Part shown: positions 22,201-34,200 of the stretch, in pieces
Layout: every line of letters begins with the position of its first letter
How positions within the stretch are numbered: the first letter of the stretch is position 1
NCBI RefSeq assembly: GCF_003589595.1
Contig: NW_020655294.1
Location: 2,533,661 to 2,597,660, forward strand
DNA from: Hyposmocoma kahamanoa
Lineage: Eukaryota > Arthropoda > Insecta > Lepidoptera > Cosmopterigidae
DNA: 64,000 nucleotides
Reading direction: 5' to 3'
The notes under the pieces: generated by a model
Databases searched by the model: none
What the model saw: only the letters and a program-made list of their open reading frames with translations
Told to the model about the DNA's origin: nothing
Made by a program: the position numbers and the translations under genes

Positions 22201-25200
22201 TTAAACTGTAATCAAATAATCTGTATTTCAAAGGTGACTTGGTAAGTTGGCAAATTTGAATTTTCTTGTAACTTTGAAGATTCTTTTTTTCCCCAACAAA
22301 TTTGTAGTTAAAATACATTGATAACTGTGTGAAACGAAAACAACAAATACTCTAGATGTCAAATGTGGCATAATATTGGTAGTCTGGTAAAATGGTATCC
22401 CCAGTTGAATGGTAAACGCTATGACATGCTTATTTCGATTTAAAATTCAAAATGCCAGTATAATCTTGCCAAAATCAATTAAATTGGTAACAAATAAGGA
22501 AAGAAGAAAGAAATTTTCCCTGTTCAAAATAACTCTGTTCAACGATGCCTAAAAGTCAAAATAACTTTGTACAGCCCCTTAACAAAAATATCGTTAGGAA
22601 ATGAAACTATTGTTTCCGGATTTAAATCGCGTATATTTGTTTTATCAAACAAACCGACGTTTCGGGCCCTTTACAGGTCCCATGGTCACGGTTGACTGAG
22701 GCGGTACAGTCTTCAACCAGTTATGTCAAATATTCATGCAAACCACCCTATTTTTTCACTATAGTTACAATAGTTATTAATTAAATACCTTATTTTTAAT
22801 TTTACAAAGAAAACATTCCAATTTACGTTACATTACAAGTTATTTTATTGAATGAATTTTTATTAAATTCAATTTATTATTAATTAATAATAGTAATTAG
22901 AATAAATTAAAAAATATTAATTAGTACTGTAGTCTTATGCCTGCTTGAGATTTTTCATTAGAGGAAATACTGGATCCCAAACTGGTGGTACGGAGAAACC
23001 ATCTTCCCTGTTGAAATTAGGATGTTTTTTAATTTCAATGGCCTCTCCAAGCATCCTGGGTAGATAACGGACTTCTTTTGCAAGGACCTGGGGTTTGTCA
23101 AACTTCATTGAATGTGTAGGTTTATCCATGACATGCTCGCAGACTGCAGACTTGTTTGCATCAATATTAGACATAACTGGTTGAAGACTGTACCACCTCA
23201 GTCAACCGTGACCATGGGACCTGTAAAGGGCCCGAAAAAACAAATATACGCGATTTAAATCCGGAAAAACAGTTTCATTTCCTATGTGTAACAATCGCGA
23301 AAACCCAAGAACTCGATAAAAATATCGTTGTCTCGCGGAACGAAACATGTAGCCGTCGTGCGTTTCAGTGTGACAAGGTTCATATACAAGGTTCATAAAC
23401 TCGTACATTACAAAAATTCCCGCGCCCGAAACGCTTCCGCGGCCGCGACTGTGTGGCCTAAACATTAATGTTATATAAAAAAAGCAATTATTGGTAGAAT
23501 ACTTTCTCCTAGATGCTATTTTCTTTGTTTGTTGTTGATTGTTTTGGACAACGCGATCAAACATGTTGGTACATCAGATTATGATTACAAGTCTCTTCCA
23601 TATTTTGTGAAGTAGTACTCCATCCATTCCTATTCTATTTCAACCAGGAGACTTGTAATTTACCAGTGGATCTTACGTATTTAGCTTTAAATTAATTAAA
23701 TAAAATTACATCCGACAGAGACTTACTTGTAAGTATGTATGAAGTGCGCGTTGAATTCAGATCCGATGATGTGGTCGTAGTTGAGGTCCCAAGCACGCAC
23801 CATGAGGCACAAACGGCCGTCTCGCATGCTCACCTGAAACGTTGATACCTGTAAATATTCTAGTTTAAATCATGAGCGTGATTGCGACGGCAGACGACGC
23901 AAAACTCACGTCTTTCTCGCTCTTATTAAATAGAATAGAAACATTTTTCTGTTTAACGACTTCTTACCACAGCTTTCTTGCTAAACCCGACGCCATCTCT
24001 AGACAACTTCTCTGGCCGGGTCAGCTTTGCATATACTACGCATGTTAGAACACCTGACAACCCTGTGCCAAGGATTAACTGAAAAGTTTAAAATAAAACT
24101 TGTATTAAATACCAATTCGTACTGTAGTCTAGGCTCTACTCTATGAGTAGAATCATTGGCTGAATGAATAGTTTTGTAATTAGAATGTTTTGAAAATGAA
24201 GTAAGAGAAAAGAATGGAGCATCTTGACATTATTGAATTGTAACCCAGCGCCGAAATGATGTGAAAGAATACAATAAAGTATATTTTGAAGATTATTCCA
24301 CTTTAAATTCATAAAAGTACCTCTCGCTACGCATCCTAAGCTACGCTCCAGTTACAGTACCTAAGCATCAGAAGGGTGGATATTTGGAAAATTAAAGCCA
24401 TTGTAGAAGGCATGCAGCAAATGACGCAATGCTAGATAATGCTGGGCTTGAGAAGGATCCTAAAGGATTTGCAACGAGCTCGTGGTGCCCCTGGTATTGC
24501 AGGCGTTCATAGGTGACGGTGAACGCTTTCCATCAGGCGGGCTGTACGCTTGTTTGCTGCCTAAGTAGGCATCTAGCATATACATTTTTCATGCCTAAGT
24601 TAGGGAATAAAGTTCGGTAAATTGTAAGCAATCCTGTTACTGTTTTATAAGCAGTAGAACTCCTTGTGAAAGAATTAGGCCAGGGAAGTTCAGCCACCAC
24701 ACGTATTTTAGCCAGAACTTGAAATTTATAGTGCCCAGTTACATTGCAATTCAGGCTATTCGAGGCCAAACCAAAACAAGGAATTCATGTAGGTGTGGCC
24801 ACTCTCAAACAAACAGGTACAATCTGTCGAACATCTTTGATGAATCTAATATATTCTGGTTTTTTAAAATAGCGTTCATACAACAGCACGAACAACTTTC
24901 CTCAGATTTAATTTCAACTCTATAACACTTATTGGGACAGTCTGAAGTCGGCAATGTAATAAAGTTGAGAATACTGTGGGTTGTGCAAAATAAGCCAAAC
25001 CTGCATGATAAACAAGAATATAGCTTCCGGACACTCCTCATCAATCGCTCTGTCTCCGAATCCGATGGTTGTCTGGAACAAAGGAGGTATTTGTTTAAAT
25101 TACAATCTACTTATTTTTATCTCATATTCATATAATAGTACCGTTGATAATAGCTACTTTATTTGGTTAAGGCGAATTAATGCGCCAGCACACGTCATGT

Positions 25201-28200
25201 TTCACAAAAGGCGCCTGATAAAAACGAAGAGCAATTAAACATATGCAAAGCTTAACTTCTTTATTTAGGTAGGCGTTGTCACTTTTAGAATGTGCATGGA
25301 TTTGTCGCGGCTGAAACAGTTCTAAATGAACCTGTGATTCCTTCAATAAACTTGTTCATTTTTACAGTATTGGTAAAAGTAATTCCAACGTCCCATACAT
25401 TGTAGAATTAACAATTTAGTAATTACACTACACAATTATGTTTTGCAAAATATTATTTTTTGACAATATGAATTTTCACTAAATTAAATTGACTAATTAA
25501 AAGGATGATAAAAATAAATGAAAACTTATCAACATTAAAAGGAATTTAAATTAATAACTTAAGTAATTATAATAACAAATAATGATTGCATAAATATTAG
25601 ATAAATCTCAGTTAACCGTGAAATGTAAAGGGTGTCAGTTGGTGGTTTGTTTGAAACAAAAAAATGAAAACACGCGTTTAGATTCGAAAAAAGCAATAGT
25701 TTAATTTCCAAGGTATTATTACCTTTTTTCGAATCTTTGCTTTTTATTTTTAATAATTCCGGGTCTCCTGAGAGAGGTATTAATCACTCTGTAATACTCC
25801 GCCTATTCACGTAAGCTACAACTTAAAGTCGTTAATAAGCTCTTACTAATCAAATTATGTTAGTCACTTGAGATCTCATAGACAAAAATGCGCCGATAAG
25901 TATGAATGGTGTTAATATACCTTGGTACAATATGAATAAGGACGTTACGTTAGTTGCCCGCGATTTAGAAACTGTTCCACTAATTATGGTAGCACAACAA
26001 TTTCAACTCTAAAAGAAAGTCGCAAGAGGCTACAGAAGACAAAAGTGACATCGGAGGATGTGAAAAATTAAAAGTAAGATTGTGTCTTCCTCCTTACCGA
26101 AGATTGAGCCATTTGTGGCAATCAAGGTCGATTGGCTTTCCTGTTTTGAGGTACTGACTGATTCACTGGCTTCTCGACAGATTATGTACAGGAAATTGAA
26201 AAGATAGTAGCAATCCTTAAGCTGTATGGAGTGTAGTGTAGAATGTAGGTTTAAAACCCTATCCTCGATGAAAACTCATGCTAAGCGCATGAGTTAATAA
26301 TCTTTTATTTACCAGACAACATAAATCTATATTTAATGATTAACAGACCTACAATAGTATTCTTCTACTCCCATACCTTAATCTGTCAATTATAATTTCT
26401 TAAACCGTGTCATAAAGGCGCTCTTTTAGTTCTGAAGCAACATTCTATTGTCTATGGAGTCGAAACTGGGCTGAAAAATGTCAATTAACTTCTGTATACA
26501 GAACTATAATGAGTGTCAAAAAGAGAACGTCGAATTTTTGCTGAATAAAATATTAATTAGTCTCTAGTAATCTAGTACTCAAACGCTATACTGTCTCCTC
26601 ATTGGTTAAATGGGCTTAAAATTTTTGCAACCAGGTCAATATATTTTTTTAAATTATTGGTTAAAATATATGCGGTACTTGGCCAGTTCTATTCTGTCTT
26701 TGGTTTTTTTGTTTTGTAGCATTTGATTGGTTTTCGTCTAAATATATGACGACGCTGTTCGGTGGAACCTGTGCCTACCCTAATAAATGGGTTAAAATTT
26801 ATTAAAAAACATAATAAACAAATAGTAGTTTATGAGACTGTTACATAATGAAAGGCTTTAAAAGACGAGTGTGGGGTTAAAAACATCTCGCGAGTGTTTT
26901 AATGCCTAATTATGTACAGTTACACACACTGCTTTATCTACACACATATTATAAGCTCTCTGCGATGTGTTCAGGAACCGCATGTTACGACTGGCGAAAT
27001 GGCGACAAATAAAAACTTTTCTCACGCATGTCACACAGCCGTAGTTTTTATTTTTAATTCATGGACAAACTAGAATCGGCCCCAACTATCATATCGTTCG
27101 ATATCAAGTAACGTGTGAAATTGTCAAAATTGTTTGCTATTGACATTTCATTTCGAATAAAACTTCACCTCGGCTGATATTACAATTGAAGTCCAATCAA
27201 ATTGTTTTGTTTTTCAGAGATGTTCAAAATTTGAATGTAATAATAACATCGAATTGGATGTTATTATAGGAAGCAATAATAACATTTTCACAGATAAGAA
27301 ATTTGTTCTAACAAAATAGTTTACCTTTACGCTGATCGTAATTTGCAGTTTTTGAACACATTATAGAGAGTTTATGATAGGTATGTGTGTAAATAAATAT
27401 ACATTCAATATTTTCTGTTACACAATTTTATTTACTCGTAGAAAAAGTATTCTAAGCTATCATTACAAGTACTTGCTGTGAATGTTCTTGTCTATAGATT
27501 GAAGTCGTTGGTAAAATAAATGGATACTTTGCGACAATCTCACTTGACGTCTTTGTCCAGTAAATACCCATTCTGTCTAGCCTTGAATAGTCTCAAATTG
27601 TAAGTTTCGGGAAACACAGATGTATTGTATTATATCCTTTGAAGCAAAGCAATGATATAAAGATGGCGTACTTCGAACTTTCTCGTAGACTGGGGGTGAA
27701 ACTGAATTATAATGATCCATACCCTTAAATATCGTTCAAAGAGGCCAGAGTTAAGATTACGATGTGTTAAGATAAAAAGGCTATTTAGCCTGTTGTTGAA
27801 CATCGCATCAATCAGTTTTGCGTCTAGGACATAAGCGTTTTCGACCCACGTCCGTGTGTGGCTTAAAATAATAGCGACACAAGGCCAAGTAATATTTTAA
27901 CTATTTTATTTTCATTTTTAACTAATTTACTATAATTTATTCTGCTATTGCGTGATTGCTGATTATGGAAAGGGTTGCCACCAATCATTATACTTCAAGC
28001 AAAATACTTTACAAACGTACGTACTTTCCAAACTCGTTCTATGAACAAGTTACTTTCATACATGAAAGAATATTTTTTTATGATTATTAACTACAAAGAT
28101 CGAACACATACAAAATTTCTTCGACCAGATGGGACTTGAACCCGTGACCACGCGCCGTGCCGTTGCTCTATACCAACTGAGCTACAGGTCAAGTTATTGA

Positions 28201-31200
28201 GTTTTTATTCCTCCGTTCGTTCCGGTACCTCAATAAAATGATATGTGTTCAATCCTTGTATAGGATAACCAGTACAAAGATCTATAACAAATGCACATAG
28301 GAGATTTTTCGTAACTCGATAACTTGATTCTACTCAGTTAGTATGAAGCAACGCTACGGTACAGCGTGGTCATGGGTTCGAGTCCCATCGGGTCGGAAAT
28401 ATTTATTCTGTGTTCGATTTTTGTATTAACAATTTCAATAAGATAGACAGATAGATAGATAGATAGATAGAATACTTATTAATTAAAAAGCAAGTTGTGA
28501 GTGCTGCAGCAAGCCAAACAGGCCATAGCTCAGTGCAGGTGTTGCCCAAAAGCAACGCACTGATTTTCAGCTATCGCCTAGTGGGTAACGCGAAGCGGTG
28601 CATCACAGCAAAAAGCAATGTGTAAGTAATGTGTAGGACGTGCAGTGAGTCTTAGTGTAGTTGTGTGTCAGTGTTAACGTGTCGATGGGAGCGTCCGTGG
28701 AAGCGTACAGGTGTGACAAGCATGAAATTTCAGAAACCAACTAGAGAAAAAAAAAAGACATAACAAAGAAAACGGACAAAAAAAAGATATAACAAAGAAA
28801 TAGGACCAAAAATTAATTATTATAAATTTTACAAATTGGTGTTTTTTGGAAGCCCTCACTATACAAAGCGCTAGAAATTATCCAGCTTTTGCCTCTCAAA
28901 AATAACTTCCCTCAAATACTTTTTGAAGGTGGACTTAGATTTAGATTTGAGATGAATAATAGAGATGAATAATAATAGGGGTTAAAGTATGAAATTGCCG
29001 ATTTGTACTGAAAATCTAAATTGTTTATTTTTTAAATTTTTAACAAATTTATTTAATCAAAATAGTTGCCATTATTATCTATACATTGCTGCCATCTAAT
29101 GGGAAGGTTATTAATGCCTTTGCGATAGAACTCCGACGATCTAGACTGCACAAACTGTGTGAAAGCATTTTGTACTGCCTCCTGGGAAGAAAACTTCTTG
29201 TCACGTAGATAATTGTCCAAATCACGAAAAAAATGGTAGTCCGTTGGAGCAAGGTCTGGTGAATACGGAGGATGACGAATGGTTTCTAACTGCAGTTCCT
29301 GAAGGGTCAAAATGGTTTCTCGTGCTGTGTGAGGTCTCGCGTTGTCGTGGAGCAATAATGGTGAAGATCGATTCATGAGTCGGGGCTGTTTTACTGCTAG
29401 TTTTGTCAACATGGTTCGGAGTTCGGCACAATAGACATCTGCCGTTATTGCTTGACCAGATCGGAGAAAACTATAGTGAATAACACCATGCTGAGACCAC
29501 CAAACAGTTACCATTACCTTTTTATTGGTAAGTTTTGCTTTAGGACACTGTTGTGGCATTTGACCTGGGGTCAGCCATTGCATTTTTCTTTTCCGGTTAT
29601 CATAAAGAATCCACTTTTCATCACATGTTACAATTCGATCCAATATTCCTTCATTTCTGTACCGGTTCAACAAGGCAACACAAGTTTCAACACGCGTTTC
29701 TTTCTGCAGATCAGTCAAATCATGAGGCACCCATTTTTCGTATTTTTTTATTTTATTGATTTGACGCAAGTGAGTCAATATTGTGGGTAAGGTAACGTTA
29801 AACCATGCCGCTAATTCCTGGGTAGTTTGACTAGGATCGGCTTCCACTATCTCTCTTAATTCATCGTTATTCACCTGTGTGGGCGGTCTTCCTCATGGCT
29901 CGTTCTTTAAGTCGAAATTTCCATCACGAAAGCGTTTAAACCAAAATCGCACGGTGCGTTCATTAGTAGACCCCTCTCCAAACGCAGCATTGATATTGCG
30001 GGCTGTTTCTGCCGCGTTAGTTCCGCGTCGGAACTCGTATTCAAAAATCACTCGAATTTTCGCAGTATCCATCTTTCTTGTCTAAATTGAATAACAAAAA
30101 CAATTGAAAGTCGATATTCAAATGTTTCAAATTAAAAAAATCACAGAAACCATTTGAAAAAAGTTTCATTCGAAAACCTCAAACCATGAAGATTCTATGA
30201 AAATTCAAAGAACCTATTGCAATAAAACGGCAATTTCATACTTGAACCCCAATACAATTAACTATTTTTATATATACCCGCCTGGGTCTCAAAGTAGGAA
30301 ATTCCTTGTACTATAAATACCAGAGAAACGAAATTCACTCCGAAACTAGTGTTTAGGTTGTTTAGGTAGTCCTGAAACACTCAGTCCGAAACCAATTTAG
30401 AAAAGCTCATTCTCCAAATTGGTCCTATCGGGAAGGACTCTGTAGAACTTTCTCGCCCCGAGCCAATAGTGCAAACCGTTGTACTTCTGAGGTGGTCAAC
30501 TCTAAAGAGTTAATCCTGAAGATGGCCAGTACTGTCCCTGTGTTCGATCTGATATCCTAAATTCAATTTCGGATTGTGATCTCAAAAGTTGGGCTTCGAA
30601 CTCAATCCACATTTCATCTTTGCTTCATACATACAAAAAGAAAAACTTAAATCTAGGCTGCTAACGGTTTAACATAAACCATTTTTGGTTTGACCGTACA
30701 CCGGCATTCACCATCTAGGCAAATAAATTCCAAAATAAAACCCTGAGGCAAGCCCATGTGCCTGTAATTTCTCCAAATTCAAAACCAGTTTGGCGGCAGA
30801 AATAGGTAAGGTGGCAGTACTACTCTGGACTAACTTTTTTTCAAGGAGCTGGACCGCTGCTGTTGTGTTGCCAGTCGTAGGTCATCGACTCTGAAACATG
30901 GTCGCTTACTATGGCCCTCATAAAAATGTCAAAGTCACTCTATGTGCGTCACTCAACGTGCTATGGAGCGACCATGCTCGGCATTTCAGAAATGAGGAAC
31001 TCCATAGAAGAACGAAAGTGACCGACAGAGCTCAAAGGGTTAGCAAGCTAAAGTGGCAGTGGGCAGTGCACATAGCACGTGGAACTAATAAATGGAAACC
31101 ACAGACGGATGACCTGATAAGGGCGGTGGGTAAACGATGGATGCACGTCGCGTCCGACCGGCTAGTTTGGAAATCTTTGGGAGAGGCCGTGAATGTCTTC

Positions 31201-34200
31201 CGGCTGATATGATGATGCTGTACTGCTACTAGGACTGCTACAAAATTACACCTTATACATTTCATAATCGTGTTCATAGTAAGGTATAACAACTTTCTCT
31301 ATATCTCGTAACTTGGACCTCGAAATGAATTTCACAATCCAATGGTTTGTCGTGATCATTCTATTTCCCGAGACGGTCGGCGTTTATTTACTGACTATAG
31401 CTTGTGAGCAATTGTGTGGGACAGTGAAGTCATAAGAACATTAAACGCCTTTGTTGTACAATATGAAGAATGATATGTCGCTGTAATTATGTGTTGCTAG
31501 TGGCATAGACACAGCTTTTTAGTGTCCTCAAGATACAAAAACGACGTGCCGACTAAGTTTGTCATACCTGTGGTAGATATTTATGTTAATAAAAATATTA
31601 GTTTTTTTATGAAAAATAGTGACAGATATAACATTAATACGAGGAATAAAAATAAACTAGCTGTTCTTGACTGTCGTCTTCATAAAGTTTCATATTTATT
31701 TAAGAGGCAAATACTCTTCTTGAATAAGATTCCGATTGATATTCAAAATTTTCCATTTACGAGGTTTAAAACTATAGTGAAACAAAAACTTTATACTTTA
31801 GAGAGCTTTAGACAAAATCCATGGTAGTGACCCGTTTAGCTCTTGCAGGCGGTCTCCGTCTAAGATGTTTGAATTAAATATTGTAATGATAAATGTATTG
31901 AAATGTATATTAACAAAAACAGCCCTTACAGTTTCTTGCTCATTCTTCTCAGGGGAATGCCAGTAGAGTTTAATCAGTACGACAATTTCAAGTGTAATTA
32001 AACAAATTACACTTGAAATTGAATTGAAATTGCTTATGAAATAAAGATTATTTGACTTTGACTTTGAAAATTATGAATATTGGAGCTAAGAATGTGTTTA
32101 GACAAGCGTGGAGTCGATGTTCAATATACGTTATTTCCATTCCACAATCTTGTACAATGTGTTACAATGTAAAAGAATTGCATCGTGGACACTTTCTGGC
32201 ACAATAAAATAGAATGGAAGAAAACTGTTTTCAACTGTTCCTTTGGATTAGAAGCTTTCGATCAGAAATTCATTATAATAACATTTATTTCCTGTACATC
32301 TGTCATTCTGGCCGACAATCGGCGAATACCTCGATCGAACTAAAGAAAAATCGTTTCGATCTGACGGGATTCGAACCTGGTTCTGTATGCCAAACTAGGG
32401 TCACTAGGGTTTTCCTGCGTTAGTAGCTGGAAGCTACACCTGTGAGGAACTTATAATGTGTCCCAGCCTTGTATTAATTAGAACACAGTAGTGGAGAAAT
32501 TTCACAAAAAAGAAATTAATATCATGGTAGTAAACATAATGATATACAACAAAATTTATATCTTTTAGTTTTTAAAAAAAATTTACCATTTGTTTGGTTT
32601 TTAATAGATCAGACAATTTTGTTATAAATATTTGTGGACATGGGTATGGGCTAGACGAATGTATGTAGGGTTAATCTATATAAATCTACGAGGAATTGAT
32701 CTATTTTTGTGTTGAACACATTTTTTGAAGGGATACCTTGGCGGCGTTAAAAGAATGGGTTGCTCTTTGGTACACGACACAACATCTTTAGTATAGCTCA
32801 TCGTATCCCTGGATCTGGCTCAGTGGTGATTCCTGGGAAAGTCCTTTAGCAAACGCAAACGGGAAGATTTAGCTTTGTGATTTATGTAACCCATTGATCA
32901 ATCCATTGCCACTTAAACTTGATGGTTTTTAAGCTTGGGTGATCATGCCTATTTATCCTTAATTACCGAGTTGGATACTTCGGTTTACCGGCTACCGAGA
33001 TATCGAAGTTGTGAGCGTACTCAACTTTATAGATTATTTTGAAATAAAGTTTGTATTTAATGATACAGAAATAATGAAAACAACAAAGTTTGTATCTTGG
33101 TTATCTGCATTATTATTCGACGACCTCATTGATGCAGTGTTAGCAATGTCGGCGCTAGATGAGGAGGTTTCAGCTTCGATACCCAGTAGAATCGATTTAA
33201 AAACCCAACTATACGAAATTGGTTCAGATGATAATGAGCGTTCTGCGTTTGTTATCCAGCATTAGTTCCATTGCTCTGGTGTAGGTTATTCCCTAGTTTC
33301 ATTAATTTAAGGGGTATGCTTCTACAATAAGATTCACGAGGTTTACAACTATAATGAAACAAAAACTTTATATTTAAGATTTATACATATACTATACTGC
33401 TTCTGCGTACTTGGATGACAAACTTTCGTGACAATGACCCATTAGGCTTCTGCTGGTTGTCTCAATCAATAATGTTTGAAATAAATATTGTAAATGATCA
33501 ATATACTACTTATAAAATAAGATTAGCACTGTACTTAATATTCGGCCTTTGTGCAGAGCGGAATGTAAGAAAGCTATTACTAGCTGGCTGTTCACTCTGG
33601 ACTATAAGTCGACAGGATTAGGTTTTAATCACACACGCACACGCGCACACAATCACATATGCACTCTCACTGGCAGACGCACTTACACAGGAAGACACAC
33701 TTTGTTTATTGTAATGCTTCGCTTTATTTTGTAATATGATTGTATTTTTAAATGATACGTCCTTAATACACCTAGAGGGAGTGAGTTTGGTGATATGTAC
33801 CACAGGTCCTTAGTACGGACTCCAGCTCTCACTAAGAAACTTTTTATTTTATATGTGATATTTAATACCTTTCTGAGGGAAATAAAGCATATTGTATTGT
33901 TATACACAAATATTTATATACAAAAACAACCCCTACATTTTTTTCTTTAGGGGATCCGCCTTACCAATGAACAGTACAGTTTAATCAATATGACGATTTA
34001 AAGTGTAATTTGCTAACCTATGAAATAAAGATCATTTTAGTTTTTTTTTAGTTTGGTGTGATTGTCGGACATATCAGTATTATTACAAAATGAATCTTGT
34101 AACGCTAAGAGTGTTCTTGTTGTATCGATAATATATAAACTACAATGTTAATTCACTTGAGAATTTTATTCAGGCCTTGAAGATAACGGGTTATTAATGA

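Noticed and set aside
28135..28205. tRNA gene on the minus strand
   Set aside because: Weak anticodon arm and a tail shared with an inverted copy at 28.3 kb indicate a SINE.
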